Positions 1-8,611 of a DNA stretch of 40,152 bases are shown one piece after another. Position 1 is the first letter of the stretch. The number at the start of each line of letters is the position of its first letter. Source of the stretch: Paludibacter sp. (lineage in GTDB: Bacteria; Bacteroidota; Bacteroidia; Bacteroidales; Paludibacteraceae). Both the position numbers and the translations under genes were made by a program. The notes below the pieces were generated by a model. That model searched no databases and was not told the origin of the DNA. It worked only from the letters and a program-made list of their open reading frames with translations. The DNA lies in the NCBI GenBank assembly GCA_017882285.1, contig JADGPS010000027.1:1-40152 (forward strand), read 5' to 3'.

Positions 1-1
1 G

Positions 2-100
2 TGGAACTATTGGCTTTACGATAGTCAAATAGAACCATCTGTAGGATATGGAACTGCATATCTTGATATTGTTAAGAAGCAGTTTAAAGTCAATCCCTAA
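2..100 (+). CDS. 3' end of an unidentified gene
   Basis: An open frame enters from the left edge and ends at TAA 98-100. It gives 32 residues beginning WNYWLYD and ending KKQFKVNP. This is too little to assign a family. It is followed at once by a strong hairpin (116-163), which supports a real gene end. It lies on the same strand as the exported glycan-processing genes that follow, so it may belong to the same locus, but that is inference. Confidence 0.6.
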   Translation, partial: WNYWLYDSQIEPSVGYGTAYLDIVKKQFKVNP

Positions 101-115
101 TTTGCATGTAATTTA

Positions 116-163
116 TTATAAAATTACCACCAAATGTTCGCTCACTTGGTGGTAATTTTATAA
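116..163 (+). terminator. Long perfect hairpin, probable terminator
   Basis: An 18-bp perfect stem (116-133 with 146-163) encloses a 12-nt loop. The outer part is A/T and the inner part holds ACCACC/GGTGGT. The A/T flanks give a U-rich tail in both directions. It separates the cut upstream gene from the metallophosphoesterase at 179, so the two are probably not one simple transcript. Confidence 0.8.
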
Positions 164-178
164 ATTTCAATATCTATT

Positions 179-1018
179 ATGAACATAACTAAAAAACTAA
201 TCGCATTTGCTTTTGCGCTATGTATCATACAGTTGACTTTTGGTAAATCGACTCAAGAGTCGTTTACCTTTATCCAACTGACCGATACCCAGATGGGTTT
301 TATCAGTAGCAATCAAAATTGCGATGAAGAAATAGAATTATATACAAAAGCTGTAAATTTCATCAACAAAGTCAAACCCAAATTCGTAGTTATTACCGGC
401 GATTTTGTTAACAACCGTACGGATACTTCTCAGATTAAATCTTTTAAAAAGATTACTTCATCAATAAATAAAAAAATACCCGTTTATTTAATCCCCGGTA
501 ATCACGACATGGGTCAGAAACCCACAAAGGGAAATGTTGACTTCTATTTTCGACATTATAAGAGCGATAAGTTTAATTTTAAATACGGAAATGTTCAGTT
601 TATAGGAATCAACAGCAGTTATATAAATACCGGTAGCGAAGAGGAAATTGCACAATACAACTGGCTTCAGGAGAGTTTATCGAAAAATCCCATCTGCATA
701 CGCAAAATTGTTTTTTCCCATTATCCTTTTTTTATCAAAAATATTGATGAAAAAGATAGTTACTCAAACATCACACAACCCAAACGAACTGAATATATGC
801 AGTTATTTAAAAAATCCGGGGTGGTTGCAGTTTTTGCTGGTCATTATCACAACAATGCTGAAGGCTCCTATCAAGGCATTAAAATGATTACAACATCAGC
901 AGTAGGTAAGCAATTAGGGAATGCTAAATCGGGACTAAGAATTATAAAAGTTTACCGGGATAGTATTACACATCAGTATGTTGAACTTTCTAACCTCCCG
1001 AAACAGATTCAATTTTAA
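179..1018 (+). CDS. Exported CPPED1-like calcineurin-type metallophosphoesterase
   Basis: This is a 279-residue predicted exported phosphoesterase. A signal peptide covers about residues 1-23. The dinuclear-metal motifs appear in order: DTQ (36-38), GDFVN (74-78), GNHD (107-110), SHYP (H181) and GHYH (221-224). The first motif is DxQ rather than the usual DxH, as is common in the CPPED1 branch of the calcineurin-like superfamily. The fold implies phosphate-ester hydrolysis; the substrate cannot be read from the sequence. It starts a run of exported enzymes that includes an alpha-mannosidase, so a phosphorylated glycan or a released sugar phosphate is a plausible substrate (inference). No clear Shine-Dalgarno site precedes the ATG, as is normal in this phylum. 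Confidence 0.85.
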   Translation: MNITKKLIAFAFALCIIQLTFGKSTQESFTFIQLTDTQMGFISSNQNCDEEIELYTKAVNFINKVKPKFVVITGDFVNNRTDTSQIKSFKKITSSINKKIPVYLIPGNHDMGQKPTKGNVDFYFRHYKSDKFNFKYGNVQFIGINSSYINTGSEEEIAQYNWLQESLSKNPICIRKIVFSHYPFFIKNIDEKDSYSNITQPKRTEYMQLFKKSGVVAVFAGHYHNNAEGSYQGIKMITTSAVGKQLGNAKSGLRIIKVYRDSITHQYVELSNLPKQIQF

Positions 1019-1038
1019 TTATGTAATTAATTAATACA

Positions 1039-2307
1039 ATGATAATGAAAAAGATAACATGTATTTTTTTAGTGAGTCTATTTATAGCTTCAACCCTTTT
1101 TGCACAAAATAAACATTCGCAAAGCACTAAGTATCCTTCTTATAAAGGAATGGTAATGGCCGGTTATCAGGGTTGGTTTCGACTGCAGAAAGACGGGAGT
1201 ATGTATCCTGACGAAAATAAAGTTCGCATTGATATGTGGCCCGATGTGACTGAATATGAAAAGACTTATCCTACAGGAATGAAGTTAGCTGATGGAAGCA
1301 CTGCGCGTTTTTTCAGTTCTACCGACCAAAGTACCGTTGATCTGCATTTCAAGTGGATGAAAGAATATGGCGTTGATGGTGTCTTTATGCAACGTTTCTT
1401 TAATGCAACGAGAAAAACTGACGAAAGAGCCGCCGCATCGAACACTGTGTTGAAATATGCTTTAGATGCTGCTTCGAAATACGAACGGGCTATTGCCGTA
1501 ATGTACGATTTGTCAGGATTAAAAGCATCAGGCGAAGATTGTTCTTCCATTATTGAGGACTGGAAATATCTGGTTGATTCATTGAAAGTTACCAATCAGA
1601 AAGGAACGAAAACCTATTTGTTCCACCGTGAAAAACCATTAGTTGTTATTTGGGGTATCGGTTTCCCTGACCGACCTTACAATATTCGAAAAATCGGTTT
1701 GGAAAGGTTGATTGATTTTTTCAAAAATGATCCGAAATATGGTGGTTGTTCCGTTATGCTTGGCGTTCCGACTTTTTGGCGTGATTTAAATGCCGATTGT
1801 GTAAATGACCCCTATTTACATGATATTATTAAGCGTGCAGATATTATTATGCCTTGGATGGTTCAACGATTCAGTCCGTTGTTGCACAACGATATGGATC
1901 GTTATCGTGATGTTATTTTGGGCGATATGAAGTGGTGTAAAGCAAATAATATCGACTATGTCCCTTGTGTTTGCCCCGGATTCAGTTGGCATAACCTCAG
2001 CCGTTTCGAATTTCCCGACGATGTGAAACCAAGCGGATCAATTCCCCGTCAGGGCGGACGGTTCTACTGGCAACAAATATCGACAGCTTTGCTTGCCGGT
2101 GCCGATATGTTATATGTGGCCATGTTTGATGAAGTAAATGAAGGTACGGCAATTTTTAAATGCACGGATAATCCACCGATAAGCAATATAGCTAAGTTTG
2201 TTAATATGGATGGTAAACCATCCGATCAATATTTATGGTTGACGGGACAAGCTGCCAAAATGCTTAGAAAAGAAATCCCACTTTCTATTAAATTACCTGT
2301 TAGATAA
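1039..2307 (+). CDS. Exported GH99/GH71-like glycoside hydrolase
   Basis: The protein has 422 residues with a signal peptide; an in-frame ATG at 1045 gives the cleaner leader MKKITCIFLVSLFIASTLFA. The N-terminal GYQGWF motif (about 42-47) and a TIM-barrel-like body match the GH99/GH71-like family of Bacteroidetes. The motif DEVNEGT at 364-370 aligns with NEWHEGT of GH99 endo-alpha-mannanases, whose two key carboxylates are the Glu residues three apart; here they would be E365 and E368. This supports a retaining glycosidase, plausibly on alpha-mannosides, but this side branch of GH99 is poorly characterised and some members are annotated as xylosidase/arabinosidase. It starts 20 nt after the phosphoesterase stop and is probably cotranscribed with it. 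A GH38 mannosidase lies downstream. Confidence 0.82.
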   Translation: MIMKKITCIFLVSLFIASTLFAQNKHSQSTKYPSYKGMVMAGYQGWFRLQKDGSMYPDENKVRIDMWPDVTEYEKTYPTGMKLADGSTARFFSSTDQSTVDLHFKWMKEYGVDGVFMQRFFNATRKTDERAAASNTVLKYALDAASKYERAIAVMYDLSGLKASGEDCSSIIEDWKYLVDSLKVTNQKGTKTYLFHREKPLVVIWGIGFPDRPYNIRKIGLERLIDFFKNDPKYGGCSVMLGVPTFWRDLNADCVNDPYLHDIIKRADIIMPWMVQRFSPLLHNDMDRYRDVILGDMKWCKANNIDYVPCVCPGFSWHNLSRFEFPDDVKPSGSIPRQGGRFYWQQISTALLAGADMLYVAMFDEVNEGTAIFKCTDNPPISNIAKFVNMDGKPSDQYLWLTGQAAKMLRKEIPLSIKLPVR

Positions 2308-2447
2308 TCAGTTGACACTATTTTTTTTCTTCAAGATTAATTAAGGTTTTTTTAAGAAAAAATCAATTTCCTTCAAGTGTTATTTCTCAGCTAAAATTAA
2401 AGAACGCAAAAAAAGTTAATTGATAAAAAACTATACATTTTAATTTT

Positions 2448-2455
2448 TAAATTTG
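2448..2455 (+). promoter_or_regulatory. Candidate -7 promoter box for the phosphatase gene at 2511
   Basis: TAAATTTG matches the Bacteroidetes -7 consensus TAnnTTTG, 55 nt before the next start codon, in an AT-rich gap of about 200 nt. A well-spaced -33 TTTG is not evident; the nearest TTG, at 2420-2422, is a little too far. If real, it splits the upstream cluster into two transcription units. Confidence 0.4.
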
Positions 2456-2510
2456 CCTGATTGAAACTACCATTATCCTACTATTAAAATTTCCATTAAA
2501 AAAAATTCAC

Positions 2511-3947
2511 ATGAAAAAAATTCCAATTATTATTTTTTCCGTCTTTATCACTTTAATTTCTTTTTCACAGACTGTCAACCCGATCAAAGGACTTGTTAAA
2601 ACATCAACAGAAGCTTCGGATTTTGTTAAGGGTCCATATTTACTTTATCCCGCTGATAATACCAAAATGCTGATAATATGGCAAACACTAAGTACAAATA
2701 CATGCGCTGTAGATTGGGGAACAGATATTACATATTTATCAGGCTCAAAACCTACTGTAGAATATGGAACTGCACACCAACATAAAATCACGTTAGATGG
2801 ATTAACCCCCGGGACAAAATATTTCTACAGGGTTACAACTAATAATGCAGATACAAAGACAAGCAGTTTTATAAGCGGAGCTGCAGATACTGCAACTGTT
2901 ATTAGTTTTTATGCCTATGGTGATACCCGTACCTATCCTACTACTCATAATGCTGTTGCAAAAAAAATACTTGATGAAGTAAATTTAAATCCTAAATCAC
3001 AATCTTTAATCGTTATGAGTGGTGATTTAGTTGAAAAAGGCGATACTGAGTCCAGTTGGACAAATGAGTTTTTTCTTCCTACGTATACAAGCATTCAAGA
3101 AATGCTATCAAAATTACCCTATTTGGCGTCGATGGGAAATCATGAAGGACAAGGTTTGCTATTTGGTAAGTATTTCCCCTACCCTATGTATGCTTCCGGC
3201 CGATATTATTATTCATTCGATTATGGACCTGTTCATTTTACAGTTTTAGATCAATATACAACTTATACTGTGGGAAGTGCACAATACACCTGGTTGGTAA
3301 ACGACCTGGCTGCCTCATCAAAGCCCTGGAAAATTATATTGGATCATGAACCCGGTTGGACAGCTTATCCTACTTCCGGTGGACATAGTAATAATACAAC
3401 TGTTCAGACTCTTATCCAGCCTTTATGTATAAAATACGGAGTCCAGTTTATTATCTCCGGACACAATCACTTCTATTCCAGGGCTAGTGTAAGTAATGTT
3501 ATGCATATTACATCCGGTGGTGGAGGTGCTCCTATGTATACCCCGGCAGATAGGACAAATATTTTAAAAATGGATAAATCGTATCATTTTTGTAAGTTAG
3601 ATATTAATAAAAACGTTCTGAATTTTACAGCAGAAAGAAGTGACGGAACAATAATTGAAACTTTCGGTTATGTTAATTCTAATGTAAATGGTGTGATTGA
3701 TGTAAAACAAAATAAACTTGCTGACAGTTTTTCTGCATATTCAAAGGAAAATTCCATCATAATACTGAATAAACTCAACCTGAAAGGGTTTTACACGGTG
3801 TATGATAATTGGGGACAAGAAATAGTACAAAAAGAATTAGCCGAGATATCAAATAAGGTTACATTGAAAGTTCATGGGGTTTATTATATCCGCATTCATG
3901 CTGAAGATAGTTTTATTGTAAAAAAAGTAATTTTTGGGAATATCTGA
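2511..3947 (+). CDS. Secreted purple-acid-phosphatase-like enzyme with T9SS sorting tail
   Basis: This protein has 478 residues. After a signal peptide (1-20) comes a fibronectin-III-like domain (about 40-125), the usual N-terminal partner of purple acid phosphatases. The metallophosphoesterase domain follows with GDTR (D138), GDLV (171-174), GNHE (209-212), LDHE (H279) and GHNH (317-320), matching the five metal-ligand motifs of the family. Residues about 415-478 form a separate small beta domain ending in GVYYIRIHAEDSFIVKKVIF, which resembles the type A C-terminal sorting domain of T9SS. The enzyme is therefore predicted to cross the outer membrane and be released or anchored at the surface. 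It hydrolyses phosphate esters; the substrate is unknown. It is the second, unrelated-looking phosphatase in this cluster. Confidence 0.85.
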   Translation: MKKIPIIIFSVFITLISFSQTVNPIKGLVKTSTEASDFVKGPYLLYPADNTKMLIIWQTLSTNTCAVDWGTDITYLSGSKPTVEYGTAHQHKITLDGLTPGTKYFYRVTTNNADTKTSSFISGAADTATVISFYAYGDTRTYPTTHNAVAKKILDEVNLNPKSQSLIVMSGDLVEKGDTESSWTNEFFLPTYTSIQEMLSKLPYLASMGNHEGQGLLFGKYFPYPMYASGRYYYSFDYGPVHFTVLDQYTTYTVGSAQYTWLVNDLAASSKPWKIILDHEPGWTAYPTSGGHSNNTTVQTLIQPLCIKYGVQFIISGHNHFYSRASVSNVMHITSGGGGAPMYTPADRTNILKMDKSYHFCKLDINKNVLNFTAERSDGTIIETFGYVNSNVNGVIDVKQNKLADSFSAYSKENSIIILNKLNLKGFYTVYDNWGQEIVQKELAEISNKVTLKVHGVYYIRIHAEDSFIVKKVIFGNI

Positions 3948-4019
3948 TTATTCTATTTAGGAATGATTGGTCTATTTCATAAGTGCAAGATACAAATAAC
4001 AAATTAAAAGAAATACACT

Positions 4020-5135
4020 TTGAAAATAGCAAAACAGATCCTCATTCTTTTCCTGCTTGTTCTTTTTACTACACATGCAGTTGAAGCACAGTTTGCACAG
4101 AAAAAATCCATTCGTCTGGCTGTTGCAGGGGCGACTCACGGCCATATTTCTTTTATTTTAGGAAGAAAAGATAAAGGCGACTTTATACTTACCGGAGTTT
4201 ACGAACCAAATAACGAGCTGGCGTTGAGCTTATCAAAAAAATACGGCTTCAATCCGAATTTGATTTATAATGATCTGGGAAAAATGCTCGACGAAATAAA
4301 GCCCGAAGCGGTAGTGGCTTTTGGTTCTGTTTACGAACATTTGGCGGTTGTTGAAGCTTGTGCTCCGCGTGGTATCGATGTTATGGTTGAAAAACCATTG
4401 GCAACCAATGTAGAACATGCTAATCGAATGGTCCAACTGGTAAACAAATACCACATAAAACTTCTTACCGATTATGAAACCTCCTGGTATCCCACCACAG
4501 CAAAATCATTTCAACTGGTGAATGACAGCAGTTTTGTAGGTAAACTGAAAAAAGTGGTAATTCACGACGGACATCAGGGACCAAAGGAAATTGGATGTGA
4601 TAAAGTCTTTTTGGACTGGCTTACCGATCCAATTCAGAATGGCGGAGGTGCGTTAATTGATTTTGGCTGTTACGGAGCGAACTTAATGACAGGATTAATG
4701 CAAGGTCAGAAGCCATTGTCAGTTACTGCGGTCACTCGTCAGTTTAAACCGGAAGTTTACCCCAAAGTGGACGATGAAGCAACCATTATTGTTAGTTATC
4801 CTGATGCACAATGCATAATCCAGGCATCATGGAACTGGCCTTTTAATAGGAAAGATATGGAAATATATGGTGATTCGGGATACATCATTACCATCGATAA
4901 GGCCAATCTGCGACTAAGAAACAGAATTAAGCCTGTCGAAAAATCCATATTTGTTACTGCGAAAGATATCAATGTTTACGAAGATCCGTTCTCCTATTTT
5001 TACGATGTCTTAAAAGGAAAAATCACGATGAAGCCTTATGATCTTTATGCCTTGGATAACAACATTATGGTGGTTAAAATACTGGAAGCAGCACGCGAAT
5101 CTGCCAAAACAGGCAAAACGGTTTGGCTCAAATAA
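4020..5135 (+). CDS. Exported Gfo/Idh/MocA-family oxidoreductase, TTG start
   Basis: This protein has 371 residues, counted from a TTG codon. The TTG is preferred because it gives an intact signal peptide (1-23, ending VEAQ) and no in-frame ATG lies within that leader. The N-terminal Rossmann-like segment reads VAGATHGHISF (about 35-45), so the classic GxGxxG loop is replaced by GxxHGH, a variant I recall from secreted Bacteroidetes members. The family signature EKP is at 124-126 (VMVEKPLATN), and the C-terminal Gfo/Idh alpha/beta domain follows. Such proteins usually use tightly held NAD(P) to oxidise, reduce or epimerise sugars; a few (GH109) use NAD for glycoside cleavage. An exported copy must carry its cofactor with it or use a Tat-like route; no twin arginine is visible. 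It lies between a phosphatase and the GH38 gene, so a sugar-modifying step in that pathway is likely (inference). Confidence 0.85.
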   Translation: MKIAKQILILFLLVLFTTHAVEAQFAQKKSIRLAVAGATHGHISFILGRKDKGDFILTGVYEPNNELALSLSKKYGFNPNLIYNDLGKMLDEIKPEAVVAFGSVYEHLAVVEACAPRGIDVMVEKPLATNVEHANRMVQLVNKYHIKLLTDYETSWYPTTAKSFQLVNDSSFVGKLKKVVIHDGHQGPKEIGCDKVFLDWLTDPIQNGGGALIDFGCYGANLMTGLMQGQKPLSVTAVTRQFKPEVYPKVDDEATIIVSYPDAQCIIQASWNWPFNRKDMEIYGDSGYIITIDKANLRLRNRIKPVEKSIFVTAKDINVYEDPFSYFYDVLKGKITMKPYDLYALDNNIMVVKILEAARESAKTGKTVWLK

Positions 5136-5189
5136 TATTGATTTGAACGATTCGGAACTTATAAATGTAAACGGAACTTAAAACAAATA

Positions 5190-8100
5190 ATGCACATGAA
5201 AAAGATTACATTTTTTATTTTTCTAAGCGCAATTTTCGCTCTGAATTTGAAAGCCCAACCATCTAAAAAGTTAAAACCGTATGATATTGATAAAGACCGG
5301 TTGCTCTATACAATTGGATATGCCCACCTTGATACGGAATGGAACTGGGATTATCCTACAACTATTAACGAGTACATACTCAATACAATGGTTGAAAACT
5401 TCAATCTTTTCGAAAAATATCCGGATTATGTTTTCAACTTCACCGGCTCTCGTCGGTATAATATGATGATGGAATATTATCCCGAATTATTTAAAAAAGT
5501 TCAGGAATATGTAAAACAAGGGCGTTGGTATGTTTCCGGTTCATCGGTCGACGAAGGTGAAGTGAATATATCGTCGTCAGAATCATTGGTACGTCAAGTT
5601 CTTTATGGAAATAATTTCTTTCGCAAAGAGTTTGGAAAAGAAAGTGCGGATTATATGCTGCCTGATTGTTTTGGTTTTTTGTTTAATTTGCCTACTGTTT
5701 TCAATCATTGCGGTTTGTTGGGTTTTTCTACACAGAAACTCACCTGGCGATCAGCAGCAGGTATTCCATTTAATGTGGGAGTTTGGAATGGTCCCGATGG
5801 CAAAGGAATAATTGCTGCACTGAATGGAACTAATTATACCGGCCATATTGAAAAACGGCTCGATAAAGATCCCAAATGGATTGAACGATTAAACGAAGAT
5901 CTGAATAAAACAGGATATGCGTTCGATTTTCGTTATTATGGTGTAGGTGATCGTGGTGGTTCACCACGCGAAAGCGATATAAAAAATGCTTTAGAAAGTC
6001 AACACAATAACGATGCTGATTTTAAAGTTCTGTTGACTTCTTCCGATCAGATTTATAAAGACATTACACCTGAAATAAGAAAGAGACTTCCCGTTTATTC
6101 AGGCGATTTATTGCTTATTGAGCATAGTGCAGGATCAATGACCTCACAAGCTTTTATGAAACGGATGAACCGGAAAAATGAACAATTGGCACAATCGGCA
6201 GAACAAGTTTCGGTAGTTGCCGATTGGTTGGGTGGAGCAACTTATCCATTACAAAAGCTGAATAATGCCTGGGATTTAGTGTTGGGAAGTCAGTTTCACG
6301 ACATTCTTCCGGGAACAAGCATACCCAAAGCGTACGAATATGCATGGAACGATGAATTTATAGCGGCAAACGGTTTTGCAGAAGTTTTGAAAAACGGAGT
6401 TAGTGCCATTTCGTCAAAAATGAACACACAAACTCAGGGAAAATCAGTGGTTGTTTATAATCCGGTTGCTAAATCGCGCGAAGATGTGGTAACCATTGAA
6501 CTGGAATACACATCACTTCCTGCTTCCGTGTCTGTTTTTGATAAAAACGGAAAAGAATTGCCGTCACAAATTCTTGGGAAAAATGAAAATAAACTGAAAG
6601 TATTGTTTCTGGCACAATTACCTTCAGCGGGTTTGGCGGTGTTCGATGTACGCGAATCGATGGATTTAAAGAAGACAACTACTCTTGCCATTACAAATAA
6701 TACACTTGAAAATCCATATTACAAAGTTCAATTTGCTGCTAATGGTGATTTGGTGAGCATTTTCGATAAAAAAGCATCCAAAGAAATTTTGTCGAAACCG
6801 GCACAATTGGAATTTTTGCAGGAACAACCGAAAGAATGGCCGTCATGGAATATGGACTGGAAAGACCGTCAAAAAGTACCTGTTGATTTTATGGATAAAG
6901 ATGCAATACTGACTGTTGAAGAACAGGGTCCTGTGCGTGTAACCCTGAAAGTACAACGCAAAGGTAGAAATTCGGAAATTACTCAATTCTATAGTCTATC
7001 AGTTGGCGAAGCAGGTAAACGGTTGGAAGTAACTAATAAAATTGACTGGCAATCGCGTGAAGTAAGTCTCAAGGCTTCTTTTCCACTATCTGTTTCTAAT
7101 GAAAATGCAACCTACAACTTAGGGGTTGGCACCATTTCGAGAGAAAACAACAATGAGAAAAAATTTGAGGTTCCATCCAAAGAATGGTTCGACTTGACAG
7201 ACAAATCCGGGAATTACGGCGTTTCGATTCTCGAAGACTGTAAATACGGTTCGGATAAACCGGACAATAATACATTGAGGCTCACTTTGTTATTCACTCC
7301 CAAAGTAAATTCATTTGGAGTTAGATATTTTACGTATCAGAGCACTCAGGATTGGGGAATTCATGATATTAAGTATGCCATTTACGGTCATAACGGTGAC
7401 TGGAGTAAAGCAGAATCGCCGTGGCAGGCGAAATTTTTTAACCAACCACTGGTGGCTTTCGAAACGTCAAAACATGCCGGTGAACTTGGTAAATCACTTT
7501 CCATGATTACAATTGATAATCCGCAAGTTGGTCTGATGGCATTCAAAAAGATGGAACAAAGCGACTATTACTTATTACGTTTCAATGAGTTATCCGGAAA
7601 AGACATCAAGGATGTGAAAATTACTTTCCCTGCTGCTGTGGTGGATGCATACGAAGTGAATGGACAGGAACAACGAATCGGTAATGCCAATGTAATCAAA
7701 GGAGAACTTCAGCTTGATTTGAGCCATTATACCATTCGCAGTTTTGCATTGAAATTAAAACCTATAGCAAAAAAACAAACTATTGCACAAGCACCCGTCA
7801 CACTTCCATATAATACCGATGTAATTAGTTCTGATTCAAATCGAGAAGATGGTAACCTTTCGAATGGTCAATCACTTCCGGCTGAATTACTTCCGGCTTA
7901 TGTTGAAAGCGAAGATATTCGATTTACCATTGGGAATAAAACTGATGGTGAGAAAAATGCAGTAAACTGTTCCGGTCAGACTATTCAACTACCTACGGGA
8001 AACTACACAAAACTCTACTTATTGGCAACTGCAATTGATGATGTAAAAGCCGATTTTGTAGTGGACGGTCAATCAACAACACTTAATATTCAAAAGTGGA

Positions 8101-8444
8101 CCGGTTATGTGGGACAATTCTACAACCGCATTTTAAGTCGCGATCAGAATTCTGTGATTGAAATGGAGAAACCATTTGCCAAAACGGATAATATTGCCTG
8201 GTTTGCTTCGCATTGCCACAAAAACTATCCGTTGAAAAATGAAGCCTACCAATATAGCTATTTATATAAGTATGAAATTCCGATTTTGGCAGGTGCTAAA
8301 ACAATTTCACTTCCCACTGAAGAAAAAATTAAGATATTGGGTATTACAATGGCAACTCCTCACGGAGACAAAGTAAAACCCTTACAACCTCTTTACGATA
8401 GTTTTATTGGAAATCCTGAATTTAAATTGAGAGTAGAAAAATAG
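5190..8444 (+). CDS. Exported GH38 alpha-mannosidase
   Basis: This is a 1084-residue predicted exported alpha-mannosidase (a start at 5196 gives the cleaner signal peptide, ending NLKAQ). GH38 landmarks are clear: the zinc-binding HLDTEW (H46, D48), the nucleophile region LPDCFGF (D159) and the later zinc ligand region QFHDILPGT (H370, D371). The middle helical domain and the beta-sandwich domains expected for GH38 follow to about residue 770. Residues about 830-1084 form an additional beta-rich C-terminal part (QTIQLPTGNYTKLYLLAT and onward), probably a carbohydrate-binding or accessory module. GH38 enzymes remove terminal alpha-mannose from N-glycans or mannans. With the GH99-like neighbour this is the main argument that the locus degrades mannose-rich glycans. 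It is the last gene of the plus-strand run. Confidence 0.92.
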   Translation: MHMKKITFFIFLSAIFALNLKAQPSKKLKPYDIDKDRLLYTIGYAHLDTEWNWDYPTTINEYILNTMVENFNLFEKYPDYVFNFTGSRRYNMMMEYYPELFKKVQEYVKQGRWYVSGSSVDEGEVNISSSESLVRQVLYGNNFFRKEFGKESADYMLPDCFGFLFNLPTVFNHCGLLGFSTQKLTWRSAAGIPFNVGVWNGPDGKGIIAALNGTNYTGHIEKRLDKDPKWIERLNEDLNKTGYAFDFRYYGVGDRGGSPRESDIKNALESQHNNDADFKVLLTSSDQIYKDITPEIRKRLPVYSGDLLLIEHSAGSMTSQAFMKRMNRKNEQLAQSAEQVSVVADWLGGATYPLQKLNNAWDLVLGSQFHDILPGTSIPKAYEYAWNDEFIAANGFAEVLKNGVSAISSKMNTQTQGKSVVVYNPVAKSREDVVTIELEYTSLPASVSVFDKNGKELPSQILGKNENKLKVLFLAQLPSAGLAVFDVRESMDLKKTTTLAITNNTLENPYYKVQFAANGDLVSIFDKKASKEILSKPAQLEFLQEQPKEWPSWNMDWKDRQKVPVDFMDKDAILTVEEQGPVRVTLKVQRKGRNSEITQFYSLSVGEAGKRLEVTNKIDWQSREVSLKASFPLSVSNENATYNLGVGTISRENNNEKKFEVPSKEWFDLTDKSGNYGVSILEDCKYGSDKPDNNTLRLTLLFTPKVNSFGVRYFTYQSTQDWGIHDIKYAIYGHNGDWSKAESPWQAKFFNQPLVAFETSKHAGELGKSLSMITIDNPQVGLMAFKKMEQSDYYLLRFNELSGKDIKDVKITFPAAVVDAYEVNGQEQRIGNANVIKGELQLDLSHYTIRSFALKLKPIAKKQTIAQAPVTLPYNTDVISSDSNREDGNLSNGQSLPAELLPAYVESEDIRFTIGNKTDGEKNAVNCSGQTIQLPTGNYTKLYLLATAIDDVKADFVVDGQSTTLNIQKWTGYVGQFYNRILSRDQNSVIEMEKPFAKTDNIAWFASHCHKNYPLKNEAYQYSYLYKYEIPILAGAKTISLPTEEKIKILGITMATPHGDKVKPLQPLYDSFIGNPEFKLRVEK

Positions 8445-8561
8445 CATAATCTGTTGGATAGTATTTTGATTAAAATTTAATTGTTTAAACAAATTAGTCT
8501 AACCTTATAAACCCCACTTAATCAATAGATATACAATAAAATAACTTTTAAAATATTTTGA

Positions 8562-8569
8562 TATCTTTG
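8562..8569 (+). promoter_or_regulatory. -7 promoter box before the transposase remnant
   Basis: TATCTTTG is a perfect TAnnTTTG box, 43 nt before the best ATG (8612) of the transposase remnant. The longest open frame would begin at a TTG just upstream of this box, which argues for the downstream ATG. No clear -33 element is seen. Confidence 0.55.
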
Positions 8570-8611
8570 CATCATCATATATTTTTGATACTTAAATCAT
8601 GCAATTATATT

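Noticed and set aside
1-8444. Complete polysaccharide utilisation locus
   Set aside because: No SusC/SusD pair or regulator lies within this run, and the Sus-like operon further right is on the other strand beyond an IS remnant. The link is possible but not shown.
8481-8492. Palindrome TTGTTTAAACAA as an operator or IS end
   Set aside because: A short A/T palindrome in an AT-rich gap is expected by chance, and no second copy flanks the transposase remnant.
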